Source: Micropterix aruncella (taxonomy: Eukaryota > Arthropoda > Insecta > Lepidoptera > Micropterigidae). From it: DNA of 64,000 nucleotides. The notes beneath the pieces were generated by a model. That model searched no databases. It was given only the letters and a program-made list of their open reading frames with translations, and was not told where the DNA came from. A program made the position numbers and the translations under genes. The DNA lies in the NCBI GenBank assembly GCA_944548615.1, contig OX155963.1:17760075-17824074 (forward strand), written 5' to 3'. Below are positions 31,985 to 43,701 of this stretch, piece by piece (positions within the stretch are counted from its first letter, which is position 1; each line of letters opens with the position of its first letter).

Positions 31985-32245
31985 AAAAGCGTTTAAATTG
32001 CTGTTAGATACTTTACCGTCCCACCAACCCACGAGAAGGTAAAGTATTAGGAGCGCGCATTTTTTTTCCGGGATTAAGACGAATACATACATTTCGACCC
32101 CCCCCCCCCCCCCACTCTCCCCTTCCGAGACAGTTGACAGTTGATTTCTAGATTGAAGTCTGTCTCTCTCTCTATGTGTGTGTGTTGTGGTTAAAATCGG
32201 TCCACCAGAGGGCGCCCTAGTCATACTTCAATCTCGAAATATTAT
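31985..32245 (-). repeat. R2 copy (3' part) with poly(C)
   Basis: Minus-orientation copy: 'tactttaccgtcccaccaac', a 16-C run at 32098-32113, (TC)n/(TG)n, and 'ttaaaatcggtccaccagag'. Confidence 0.75.
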
Positions 32246-32271
32246 CTATATTTTTGTCGTCTTAAGGGGTG

Positions 32272-32410
32272 AACACACTATCGGACGCGTCCGCTGCAGC
32301 GGCTTATGGACAGTATGCACAGTCGTTTGGGACGTGGCTTGCCAGATCTCTATCGGACGTCCGAAGCCTCGAGGTCGCATCCGCGACTGACGTCACACAG
32401 GCGCGAGGTA
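32272..32410. repeat. MITE D-related sequence
   Basis: 'tatcggacgcgtccg', 'gcggcttatggac', 'gtatgcacagtcg' and 'tatcggacgtccgaagcctc' match D at 9714-9940. 32411-32590 is GC-rich without a recognised gene. Confidence 0.6.
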
Positions 32411-32598
32411 CTCAGGGGCGCCGTGAGGCGCCATCATTCGCCGCTCCGAGCCGAGCCGAGAGTCGTCCGTTTCCGACATTGTCTACTTAATAATGCTGTT
32501 GGTTTCTCGCGGAAACGATGTCGTTATTTGTCATTAACCGCGGGTTACCGATTTCATCATTGATGTACTTAGTTACCTTTAGCCCATTCTTTACTAGG

Positions 32599-32920
32599 CA
32601 GTGCCGGATTATCCAATAGGCCAAGTAGGCATCTGTCTATGGGCTTCACGCCTTTTAGTTTAGTGTTACAATGATAATTTTTCAAATTATTTGTAATAGA
32701 CATAAAAAAATCTTTGAATTGAAATTCTAAGACGAAAATGTTTAATAAACTTTTTGATCCGGCTAATAGTATGATTGTTATAAATTATCGGCAGTTGGCC
32801 GCTGCCTGCCCGTACGATCGTATTATATGCGCGACTTTGCTACGCGACATAAGCGTTGTCAGAAATGTTTAACGACGTACTTTGTCGGTGCGGTCGTGTT
32901 CTTTTTATGTGCATGTCTAT
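32599..32920 (+). mobile_element. hAT-like end, R5 (matches 12555-12180)
   Basis: Begins CAGTGCCGGATTATCCAATAGG and follows the inverse of 12555-12180 through 'cagttggccgctgcc' and 'gctacgcgacataagcgttg'. No right end with a duplication was found. Confidence 0.6.
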
Positions 32921-32929
32921 TTAGCAATA

Positions 32930-33060
32930 TTTATTTTATTTTTTATTTTATAAAATTATCCAATACATTACAATTGATTTTGCGAAGCAGATAAGATTAC
33001 ATTTTTGTTTGGATTTTATCACCCCACTAGATTATATATTTGTTCTAGGGTGATCTTTAA
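32930..33060 (-). repeat. LINE 3' tail
   Basis: A TTTTATT-rich start followed by 'ccccactagattatatattt' and 'gttctagggtgatct', similar in order to 10981-11165. 33061-33380 is AT-rich. Confidence 0.45.
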
Positions 33061-33384
33061 TTCATAGTGACTTCACTTTCTTTTTTCTTTTTTTTTCATT
33101 CTTCCGATCGCTCATTCATTCTTATAAATTTTAAGGTTAATAAAAATATATAAATGTGTATATAAATAAAGAACTAACATTAAATAAAGAAAATGAAAAT
33201 ATTTAAGTTTATAGATAAGTAAAATACTTAAATATATAGATTAATATATAACTAAATTGACCAATAAATTAAGTAGCCTAAAAAGGTTTCTTACTATGCA
33301 CATATAAAATTGTTAATTTAATTAATTATTATAATATTATTAATTTATTTTGAACATAATCAACCGAAACATATTTCATATCAA

Positions 33385-33490
33385 GTATCAGGTGACAGAT
33401 ATGGACCGAAGTTTGATCCCTCAAATTATCGACAGATATCAGTACCTAATGTTTAATCAATCATTTTGGAAAAAATAGTAATATCATAGT
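33385..33490 (+). pseudogene. Short LINE reverse-transcriptase fragment
   Basis: Reads GDRYGPKFDPSNYRQISVPN, a stop, then ILEKIV. Compare the SNYRPISLLSVFSKIIEKI motif of LINE reverse transcriptases. Only about 30 codons remain. A frame of 94 codons follows (33495-33779) that I cannot assign; 33780-34180 shows nothing. Confidence 0.6.
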
Positions 33491-34179
33491 CAGAATGCTT
33501 TACAGCCCAATAAGTGCAATAAGTGCAAAGAGGGCCTTGAAATTTGAAGGCCTAAGGGCCTCTACATGGTTAATGCGGAACTGTAAGGAGGGACTTTCTC
33601 CTCAGCGGGAAAAATTTAAGTTAATTTTCACAACAGTCACATGGTCGATAAACAAAGACGACGTCAAGCATGAATTCAAAGCGAACGTCATCAAACGCAT
33701 AGATAAAGTAAATAAAAAACTACTTATCGCTCAAACGTCAGTGGCAAACAGCTGTTGCCGACATACGCGCCAACCATAGAACAATTTTATTCAAAGACAA
33801 CGAAAATTCAACTCGATTTAAATTAAATTAAATCTATGGTTGTGTCTCCTTGTGATAATAAAACCCATTTTAGTTTTCTACGGAATAAAATTCAAAGTCA
33901 AGACAAATATTGTATCAATAATGACTATTAAAGTTTTTTTAAGGTTTATACTTTATTCATTTATTTTATGTACATTTAGCCCCATTGTTATCAATGTTAT
34001 AAGTAACACGCAAAAATTGAACACCGAAATGCAGCTAATGCTCAGTGCCCACCTAACTAGGACTAAATTGTCCCGTATCTAGGCACGACACGTTGTATCA
34101 GTGGCGAATCCTGGATTTGTTTGGGTGGATGGGGTCTAATTAGTAGTGTTACTTTTGCGGCAGAGGGAAAGTACTATGA

Positions 34180-34193
34180 ACGCACTTTGTGTG

Positions 34194-34226
<33 letters not shown>

Positions 34227-34335
34227 TCCTCCACGATTAAGGCTTCATTCGATTGGGCTGAAATAGAAAAGTGTGGTATTCAGGCGTCATTTGGTCATAG
34301 TAAGAGTTAAAAAGTTTGAAATCGGTCCACCATTT
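34180..34335 (-). repeat. R2 copy with (TG)n
   Basis: (TG) run at 34193-34224, then 'tattcctccacgattaagg' and 'gaaatcggtccaccattta' in minus orientation. Confidence 0.7.
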
Positions 34336-34621
34336 AAGGGGGCACTCGAGTGACCGACTCAAGTACATGCTTAAGGACGCCTGAGGACCCCTACGTGTCG
34401 ACCGTGAATACGGCTGTTGCTGTGCGGAAGTAGCAGTGAAGAGGTTAAATTTAAGAAAAAGGTTCAGAATATTCTTATTAGGAACCAATTTATCCTAATA
34501 AGAACTTTAACGTAATTGAATTTTCTAATCTTACCTTGATTACCTATGTTTATTTTTTTTGTACGGTTGGCTATTAAAATCGGAGATGGATTATATATTA
34601 TATATAAGTTATTCTATATTA

Positions 34622-35161
34622 TCTACATATATATAAAAAAAGTCGGGTTTGTTCGAACCCTTATAACTCGAGAACGGCTGGAGCGATTTTTATGATTTTC
34701 GATTTGTTGTATTTGTCTTCGTTCCGAATAGCAGAATAACTATTTAAACATTGAAAAATTAACGAAAAAATTAAATAAAAGAAAAAACATTTTCCCATAC
34801 AAAATGCTCATGGGTTTCGTAACTGTCAAACATTTAATGTTCATCCCGTCGATACGGTAAACTCTCCCCTCAAATTAAAGAAAGTATTTAAATAAACGTT
34901 TCGAATCGACAAGATATATCCACAATATTCGGACCACAATTATTACATAGTTTAAATTCAATCATGTCATGCTGACACGCGATTGATATACTTAATTTTT
35001 GTACTTTTATATTTCTTTTTGTGTTATTAATAAAGTAGTGAACTTAATATTTATTTTGTATGCATTGTATCACTTCCATAAAATCATAAATTAAGTTCAG
35101 CTAATCTGTAACACGACATTTATTGACCGTTACGCGGTACGAAGTTCACCGGGTCAGCTAG
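34622..35161 (+). mobile_element. Nonautonomous Helitron (540 bp)
   Basis: Starts TCTACATATATATAAA after A, ends CACCGGGTCAGCTAG before T, with the hairpin ACCG..CGGT just before the end. Its last 11 bases match those of the Helitron at 14919. No open frame of note. Confidence 0.85.
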
Positions 35162-35344
35162 TATATTATAAATTAAAGTCGTTTTTATATTTTGACTATC
35201 TGTATTTTTTGTATTTATACCTACTTAGATATTTTAGCAGATTAATTTATTTTTGAAAGCCCTTATGTTGTTTATCATAAACTTATTTGACAATACCTAG
35301 GGTATATAGGGATTTCTACCAACAGGCGTATTAAAAAAACCAGT

Positions 35345-35640
35345 GGCAATCTCCCGGCTCCATCTTCAGACCCTAGTCATCATATGTAATGAAAATTACC
35401 TATGACAACAAAACAGACGAGCCCATACTCGACTATCTTAGTACTTTCCATCAGGGAAATGGCAATCTTCCGGCTCTATCTTTAGACTTTGGTCATCATG
35501 TGTAATGGAAAGTACTCATGATAACAAAACATACTAGCCTAAATTCGACTATCCTACCATTTTCCATCGGAGAGTTCCAGTCCCTAAATCCCGGCTCCAT
35601 CATCAAATTAGCTTGATGGTACCATAATATTGCATTGTCA
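35345..35640 (+). repeat. Tandem repeat, ~116-bp period
   Basis: 'ggcaatctcccggctccatc' at 35345 recurs at 35461 and in part at 35597; each unit has 'gtcatcat.tgtaatg' and 'ataacaaaac'. Related to 19473-19712. 35641-36535 is unassigned. Confidence 0.75.
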
Positions 35641-36539
35641 CACAACACATAAGTATGCCAAGTGTCAGCTCAATCGGATACCAGTAAAGTGGTTGCAATA
35701 TGGTTTGCAAATTTTGAAACGGACAACTTACTGACATACGAACATTGCTCGTACGAAAGTTTATATTTTGACTATCTGTATTGTTTGATCCATCTTTTAT
35801 TTTTAAATGCTTTTACATTTTGTACAACAGATTTAATTTTAAATTGTTTTTATAATTTATAAAAAATAATCAAATAAACTGTACACAAATGATAGTATGC
35901 CATTTGAGGTAAATCGCGTAAAATAAATTTGACAATATAACAAGTTGGGACTCCTACTAAAAGGCTTATTTTATAAATAAATAAATAATCGATGAAATAG
36001 TGGTCGATAAAACGCGAGTCAAAACAGTCATGTACAAAAACTTCTAAATATAATCTAATTTCCTCGAAAAAAAAATGAGATAATGGATCGGTTAAATGGC
36101 CACTGACCTCTTTATGATATAAGGAAGTACAAACTTCCAGCTGGTTTATTCAACTTTACAAGTGCCATTATACTTGTCAACTAAATGAAGTGTGTAGAAT
36201 AAAGCCACATTATTTTTATAAATGTTATCTCATCAATCAACGCATTTATTTCCGTCACCGTTCTCTTGAACAGCGGCCAAAACACGTGCTTAGGAAGTCT
36301 TTGTGCTACACGTGCAGTTCCCGTAATTTTTCACTTGAGTGTCGTATATCTAGTTTTAAACTATCCTAAATGTCAAGTCTTAAATGTGTCGCATAATTTT
36401 CGATCGAGTATATTTTTATTCTATGCCCAGTTATATATATTTTTATATATCTAATATGATATGTATTGTAGAAATTAAGTGTTTAGTAGTACTAATAATA
36501 GCCAAAAATTTTACAGAAAGAAAAACCGACTCTTTTTTA

Positions 36540-36960
36540 TAAATGCAGCAGCCGTCATGGTGATACTTAGAATAAGCTATCATAATTGAAGGCGTATACA
36601 AAATTTTATGTATGTGTTGATCGTTGAGGACTTCCCTCATTGGAAGCCAACCCTGGGTGCCGCAGTGCATGATGATACCATTGATTTTATAGTGTAATTA
36701 AAATCAATGATGATACTTAGAACAAGCTGTTGTAATTGAATAAATATACAAAGTTATGTGTTCGTGCTGTTGGCCGTTAAGGAGTTGCCTCGTCAGGAGC
36801 CGACCCTGGGTGCAGCAGCCATATCATGATAAAACTTAGAAGGCCTATCATCTGAATCTGAATGAGTATACAAAATTTGGGGTCTGTGCTGTTGACCGTT
36901 GAGGAGTTCCCTTGTCGGGAGCCAACCCAGGGTGTAGAATCATAGAATGATTACCATATA
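36540..36960. repeat. Tandem repeat, ~122-bp period (same family as 11700)
   Basis: 'gtgctgttggccgttaagga' near 36765 and 'gtgctgttgaccgttgagga' near 36887, plus a diverged first unit at 36620. Units include 'gggagccaacccagggtg'. 36961-37470 shows nothing except sequence shared with Penelope ends near 37440. Confidence 0.8.
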
Positions 36961-37479
36961 AATAAATGAAATATCATCAGAATTGAACCAATATGTAAAT
37001 TTACAATTTCATATGATAATATTTGAAGAATTACCTCAATTCCTATGGATGCCATCATCAGAACAGAATTTTGATAAAAATGAGACCAATCTGTAAGTAT
37101 ATTCTATCGAATAAAATAAGAATTTTCTAATTCGGTTCATAAATGGCAGAGTTCTGAGGTAACAAACATTAAAAAAAAGATGCAACCGAATTGATAACCT
37201 CCTCCTTTTTTTGACGTCGGTTAAAAAGTATTTAAGTAAATATAACTTGAAGAAAAGTTTAAAATTTGGCCGAAACTTCTATAAAGTACCTATTATCTAA
37301 TTTCTAAACAATACTGTGCATGTGATAGGTGTGAGATTATGCCCCTTATGATCACATAAATTATGCCCCTTCTGTGCAATAGTGTCAGCACAAAACTGAC
37401 CTATACGCAATTAATTTTATTAGGTCAAAATATCGATAAAAGCAGATTTATAAAATTGAAGACTATCGCGGCTGTTTGA

Positions 37480-38190
37480 CATTATAAATAGGATAGAAAA
37501 CGAATTTACCGCGTGAAATTTGTAGCACCCCACCGAAATTTGTAGCACCCAAATTTGTAGCATTTTTGAGGCCTTTAAAGGATGTAATACCACTGCAACC
37601 CTCGGGGGTGTATAAAGTCGAATGCAGTTGCGGTCTAGCCTACGTTGGACAAACGAAACGGCCCATAGCCACGCGACTGACAGAACACATCAAAGCTGTT
37701 AAAAACGTTCAGCGAGAAAAATCGGCGATCTGCGAACATATATTGGATAGCAGAAGTAACCACTGGATGCAGTTTCAAAATCCCATTGCGCTATACATGG
37801 AACAATTCTACTTTACTCGCATGCTCCGGGAACCAATTGAAATAAGAAGAACCCCGAACTTCAATAGATACGACGGTTACAAACTCTCTTCTACGTGGAA
37901 CCCTCTTCTTAAAATGTTCCCGCCGCCGAACGCCGAACGCAAGGACGTAAGACAGGATACAGTGAGTTTTGTGTGCAAGACGGATTTTCGAAATTCGCGC
38001 GCTTAGAGCCCGGCCCCCCACCAAGATTATAACCTACGTAGTAGCGGCAGCTGTATGCGGCCTACCTGCAAAACAACGCATTGACAGCTCTTTCAGTCGA
38101 CCGTGAACAACGGCGGCTGCAACGTCACCGAAACGTCGGGTGCTACAATTTTCACGCGGTAAATTCGTTTTCTATCCTATTTATAAAAGT
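37480..38190. mobile_element. Penelope-like element fragment with inverted termini
   Basis: The left end (37483-37530: 'tataaataggatagaaaacg', 'aatttaccgcgtgaaattt') is repeated inverted at 38133-38186. Between them lies the GIY-YIG frame. 'ccgaaacgtcgggtgctac' at 38128-38146 is the type of motif found in Penelope pseudo-LTRs. The reverse transcriptase is missing, so this is a truncated copy. Confidence 0.82.
37566..38006 (+). CDS. GIY-YIG endonuclease domain of a Penelope-like element
   Basis: Open frame of 146 codons. GVYKVECSCGLAYVGQTKRP contains the two signature segments (GVY and AYVG), then Arg and RLTEHI with the catalytic Arg/Glu region, and a conserved end FNRYDGYKLSSTWNP. The cysteine pair in ECSCG is typical for Penelope nucleases. 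Codons before 37566 and the reverse transcriptase are absent, so the domain is probably a relic that has kept its frame; the copy at 23540 has two stops. Confidence 0.82.
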   Translation: MRPLKDVIPLQPSGVYKVECSCGLAYVGQTKRPIATRLTEHIKAVKNVQREKSAICEHILDSRSNHWMQFQNPIALYMEQFYFTRMLREPIEIRRTPNFNRYDGYKLSSTWNPLLKMFPPPNAERKDVRQDTVSFVCKTDFRNSRA

Positions 38191-38640
38191 AGATTTTTAT
38201 TTAAATTACTTTTACTTTACTGGTCTACCAACCGGCGAGGAGGTAAAGTATTGTGAAAGCGCTAAAAATAGGGACGAAGACGGATTATCAATTTTGAACC
38301 CACCTCGACTATTTCCGTGACAGGTAGCGAACGGTTTCGTGCAGCTTGGTCCACAAGATCTATTCTGTTCTCGGATCGGCTCAACCCCACGATTCAGCTC
38401 CTATTCAGAAGCCTCTTCGTGCGGAAAGCTACCCCGGGTAAGACTCCCGCGTCTCAGGCCTCACAAGCTGGTGGGCCGGTTTTTCTAGTGAGATTGCATC
38501 CCGGCGCTACCGGACGGTTTGCGCATCGTTCGCCGACGCCAATCGGTTGTGCACTCTGACTAATTGCTGAAGGAGTTTGGAGACTATGGAAATATACTGT
38601 CTCCTAAGCAGCGGGGGTGGATGTTGACCTGCTGTCATGC
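38191..38640. repeat. R2 end (minus) joined to R3-like GC-rich sequence
   Basis: 'tttactggtctaccaaccgg' is an inverted R2 end. It is followed by a GC-rich stretch that recalls R3 in composition but aligns only in short blocks. Confidence 0.45.
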
Positions 38641-41034
38641 CACTCTTGAAATTACCTTGAAATTAAACTCAGTTTTTTGTGAGGAATAATCCTCGGTAGA
38701 AAAGATTCAGGCTCGTTTGTTCTATTACATGTAGTAAATTATTCATGCATACTTTTACAAATGTTATTAGATAGATTCAAGAATTTATTAACATACAAAG
38801 TATACACATTATTCCGTAAATAAATTATACAAATATATCTTAAGTAACATCTTTAATCGGTAGTTAAAAAAAACGATATTAGCGGTGATATTGCTGATGA
38901 TCATTTTCAGATAATCTCTTCGTTTTCTGATAATCTTTTCGTTTTCAGATAATCTTTTCACTAATACTTAATCTTCACTAGTATTAACTTTTACTTAATT
39001 TTAACTTTCAGTAGTCTTATCTATTTGCTGGTGACTTATACTGCATCACTCGTTTCTATCAACATAGCCCTTTAGAAAAGTTTATGGCAGATGTCATTAT
39101 GAGTATTAATAGATTGAAATGAAAGTCGATAAAAATAAACGAAAGTGTTTTTCTATGAATTTCTAAAGTATGGCCGACTTGTCAAGTGTTTTTAAAGTGA
39201 ATGTTAGGTTTTATTTTCAAAGAATTCGTTTTCCTATTTTGAATATCTGGTTAGGTAATTGTAGTTTATGCCCTTTTAAAAAATATTTCTTCAGATTAAC
39301 AATATTATCTTTCTGTCGCTCAGCTAAAATAACCTTTATTCCATGAAGATATACAAATAAATAAAAGGCATCCACGCAATCATCTAAAAGCATCTATGCA
39401 ATCATCTTGAAATAAAAATAAAATGCTGTAATCCTTGATGCGCTAAGTGTACCTACCTACTTAGTTTAATTACCTAATATAAAAAAAAAACTATTTGCCC
39501 AGAAAATAAACAATAAAAAAACAGTTCCGTTTTAAATCAATATTTTAATATAATTTTTATGGTCCTTTGATGTGAAGAACAGCTTTTGTGTCGTCGTTTA
39601 GAGTATTAATTATTTGTGAATGCGATATAGGAAATACGTGTTTGGGCAAAGGCAGCTTGCATGGTAGCATTGATTTTATAGAAATCAATGATGGTAGGTA
39701 TGGAGAATATATATGTAAATCATTATGGTCGTTCAATGATCAGAATGGGTAATTAATCACTCAAATGCTTTTCCTTTCCATATGCTTTGCTTTTGCTTTT
39801 CATGACCTGAGTTAAACTACATATTCATTTGAATATTTAGTTTGTTGCCTGGTACACCTGCAACAACTTGCAGTTTATCTATTCTGATTAGGCACACGAA
39901 TGAAATCAGTTAATAAGCTTGGGAGAACAAGCGAACAATAAATACTGGACAAGCTACTGATCAAGCTTTGATATACTTTACTTATTTTTGAACAATATTT
40001 TGATGAGATTGGTATTATATTTAACTAATAATAGTTAAAATATTAATTGGTTACAATAAATCATTTAAACGTCTCTGATATAGTAAAAAATGATAAACGG
40101 AAGGGAATAAATAATGTTTTTGGAAAGCTTTCCAATAAATTAAATTTACAAGAGAATGAAAGGGTCAATTAATTAGTATGTTCGATTATATTTAATCGCA
40201 TTAATAACATAATATTTTGATTAATAATAAGTTAATTAAAAGCACTCCAATTCTCTCTTAATTAGCATAATAGCATTATATGCTACTAATTGTGAATAAG
40301 GGCAATCCAGGTTAGCCCTCTGTATAGAGATCACGTAGAGGTACACAATGTCTGATAGTAGGGGAAGTAGTAAATGTTTTTAGGACTTATTTTGCCATTT
40401 TGGGAAAATAATTGAATGTGGTCTATCACTACCCAACAAAAAATGCTACTGGATGAAATAAACGCGAGTTTTATAAAATAGGGTGCGCTGATTAGGATTT
40501 TGTAATCAGAAATTTCGTAGCACGTCTGGATTTTAAGCTATAGCTGAAAGTCATATGATATTAAAAGCCTGTACACGGGTTAGTATGTAGCTGCACGAGC
40601 CCTATTATTTAGTATGATGTACAATTGGTTGTATGTATTCTCACGGTTGTAGTGGTTACTCTGCTTTATGCGCCTATATCAAGAAAAGTGTACAGTAGTA
40701 AGACAAACAGGCAGACTTGAACAAGTTCTAACTTGTCCGCCGAGCTACAGCATGCGGGCAGGATTCAACATGTTTTATCAAATAAATTCCTATGCAATTT
40801 CTCCTGTTCGTCCGACAGCCTGATTTGAAGAAACTAGAGAATAGTTCGTGCTAGCGTGTTTCTGTGTTCTATGGAGGCCGTGGCGGCCTAAAGCTTCATG
40901 AAGCATAATTTTGTGGCCTGGTTGTGAGAACACGAAAAAGAATTTTAATACAATTATGCCGTATTTTAAAAACCCGGTCCTTAAGCTATCATTTTGCAAA
41001 TACGAAATTGGTAAATTATTTCCATATTAATTTA
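38641..41034. other. AT-rich, no gene seen
   Basis: 2.4 kb of anonymous sequence. A short palindrome, 'ttagcataatagcattatat' with its partner, lies near 40260-40290. Confidence 0.6.
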
Positions 41035-41220
41035 TTTTATTTATTTATTTTATTTATTTATAAGTACTTATTGCAATGGTTACGACTAATTATACCAAAC
41101 AAGTTCAAGAATCAAACATAAACAGTTCAGAGAAACCGTCACATCGTGTTTGGCACCTGCCTAAAACTCATCTAACTAGGTCAACTAAGGACTGTATCTG
41201 TGTATAATTGTAAATTATCT
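41035..41220 (-). repeat. LINE 3' end with (TAAA)-type tail
   Basis: TTTATTT run at 41030-41060, then 'cacatcgtgtttggcacctg' and 'ctaggtcaactaaggactgt', similar to the 3' UTR at 60235-60420 ('actaggccaaatatagcctg'). 41221-41580 is AT-rich. Confidence 0.5.
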
Positions 41221-41579
41221 TTATTCTGTACTGTTTTCCAAAAAAACAAAAACGAGCGAGATTTGTCTTCAGTTTTTGAAAAACCTAAAGATGATTCTCA
41301 ATGTTAGAAAATACTATTTACACCAGCGTATGGTCTATTTGCATAGTATCAAGACAGTTTTTGGAACTTCAATACAAAAAATATAAGAAAAAAATGTTTG
41401 AAATTACGTAATTTCCAGAAATGTTACGGCCAAACATTATTTTTTTCTATTTATTACAGATACTTTTGAGTGATATAAAAAATAACACAGTGATCTTAAA
41501 TTATTTTATTATTGTAATCTAATTTTTACTTTATAAAAAACTATTCATTTGATAATTTATTATATTATAATTAAAAAGC

Positions 41580-42019
41580 CAAATCTTACTATATTAGACG
41601 ACGCGCGAAGCCGAAATCGTCATTCGTAATTGGCCACTGCCAACGGTGGGACGTATTCCCTTGTCGCCGCGGTATACCTATACATCTTTATGTATATATC
41701 GAAAGCGCGCGGGCGCGTGGCATTGCAAAATTTTTATTCGCGTCAACTCGGTAGTGAGCCTTAATCAACAGTCCTAGTAACACGCATTTAAGTGATTTCG
41801 TATATGACTATTCGGCGGTGACTTAGTATTTGGTGATTCGGTAAACGAAAGATGAAGAGACGCATTTGTGTGAACAATCCGGACTGCTTTTGCTACATTT
41901 GTGGCAAGTATACGACGTCCGACCAGCGCAGGAACATGACTAAACTCCGCTTGAACATTTCAAAAAGTGAACTTTTTATGAATTTTATTTACAATTATTT
42001 TTATTACGGATTTTTATAA
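41580..42019 (+). pseudogene. FCYICG cysteine-motif ORF start, cut off by repeat R1
   Basis: The ATG at 41852 opens MKRRICVNNPDCFCYICGKY, then TTSDQRRNMTK. The CxxC pair and 'FCYICGKYT' resemble the start of a multicopy insect protein of unknown function that I recall only from its N-terminal pattern. At about 41958 the sequence becomes repeat R1 and the frame ends at 42019 after 55 codons. The 270 bases upstream are less AT-rich than the surroundings. Probably a 5' fragment of a repeated gene or element, not a working gene. Confidence 0.45.
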
Positions 42020-42340
42020 AATATTTGAGGTTATGTATTTGTCCATATATATACATGTATATTTTCGAAATCAGAACTTTCATTTGACACTAAACACGAT
42101 ATATTTATGTTAATTTATAACATTTGGGGATTTGGACATTTAGACCACTATTTACTGGATATTTGGACAGTAAGGGTACCCTATGACAATCGATATGACA
42201 TAAGTATTTTAACAATACTACATACTTCTAAATCGATTCGAGCGTTTAGAAGTTATGGTAGAATAAAGTAACGAAATACATACATAGATGAACCCTGAAC
42301 ACATTACACTCCTTTTTTGTTGGGCAGTCATGTAAAAAAG
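41958..42340 (+). repeat. Interspersed repeat R1, copy 5
   Basis: 'aaaaagtgaactttttatg' to 'ttgttgggcagtcatgtaa'. 42341-43020 is unassigned. Confidence 0.75.
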
Positions 42341-43020
42341 GTTGGACTGATACAGCAAACCATTCCTAAAGCAGCACAACAAATACCTATTTCTTTTTTA
42401 ATGTCAAACGGGGAAATACCTTATTTTCTGCACAATTCATCCAAATGAGTTGACCATGGGAGTGTACATTCTAAATGGATACCTAAAAGTTTAATATGAT
42501 CAACATTTTCAAGTTGATATTCCCCACATCAGATGCGAACGCTGAAAAGTTCAAATATTCTTTCATAATATATACTGGTGGGCTCCCAGTTCCCACGGCA
42601 ATTAATCAGAATAAAAACTCTTTTTTCAACTGGGGCACACAACGTGTGCCCTAAGCTACTTAAGTGCGCCCCTAAGTGAAACGCCTTATCTATATTTTTG
42701 TATTCATATACAATACTTTAGTGTCGAGGGAGTTAAAATGACTGATATTCCTTGAGTGAATACTCAAGAAATATCAGATTTAAGGTTGACCTCACTTGGT
42801 TCAGACTTAAGGGTGATCTGACAAGGTTGAGCTCACATTGTTGATTGTTCTGCTGGTTTTTCCGTGTTTGTTGAATGTTAAGCCCACAATTTATATGGTA
42901 TGTTATTATAATTTATATGATAACAATATAGCACATAATGACTTTACCTATTTCACACGCTATATTGAAGACGATCCGTATGATTATACTGTTGTAATGT
43001 GATTATAATATATTATATAC

Positions 43021-43256
43021 ACTAAACACGATATATTTATGTTAATTTATTGACATTTGGAGATTTGGACATGTAGATGACTATTTACTTGATATTTTGA
43101 CACTCGGGATGACATAACGGTTCTAACAATATCACATACTTCTAAATCGGTTCCAGTGTTTATAAGTTATAGTGGAAAAAAGAACCGGAAAAACATACAT
43201 AGATGAAACCTGAACACATTACAGTCCTCTTTTGTTTCGCAGTCGTGTAAAAAAAT
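43021..43256 (+). repeat. Interspersed repeat R1, copy 6 (3' part)
   Basis: 'actaaacacgatatatttat' to 'cgcagtcgtgtaaaaaa'. Confidence 0.75.
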
Positions 43257-43409
43257 GTAAAATGATAGGATTCGACTGAATTCATGTTATGGGAATTAAT
43301 AAATGATTGATTAAATTATAATAATAAAATAATAATGATATACATTATACAGGTATATCATCTCTGTCGACAATCCATATAATATCATCATCCTCTAACC
43401 TACATATTT

Positions 43410-43701
43410 GGTTCGATTGCGTTTCTTCGTGAACTAAAATCGGAAATTAGTCCGTGTGAACGAGACAGGGCAATACGCTAGAGCGGAGTATGAGATGACC
43501 GGTTGTCACTTTTTCGCGCACCAAGGTCAAATCTTACACCGCACGAAATATGCTCGAATTTATTCGGACGAGTATAAGTTCAACAGGTAGGGTAGTATTT
43601 ATCGACGATCGTTCGTTTCATATTCCGCTCTAACGTATTGCTCTGTCTCGTTCGCTTGGACTAATTTTAGTTTTAGTGCACAAAGAAATGTAATCGGGCG
43701 C
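43410..43701. mobile_element. Foldback MITE family E, copy 2
   Basis: 'gattgcgtttcttcgtgaac' and 'cagggcaatacgctagagcg' pair with 'ctctaacgtattgctctgtc' and 'gtaatcgggcgcattat' at the right end. Shorter centre than copy 1. Confidence 0.8.

Noticed and set aside
33495..33779. 94-codon plus-strand frame
   Set aside because: No recognisable domain. Follows a LINE fragment but does not continue its frame or similarity, so not called as a gene.
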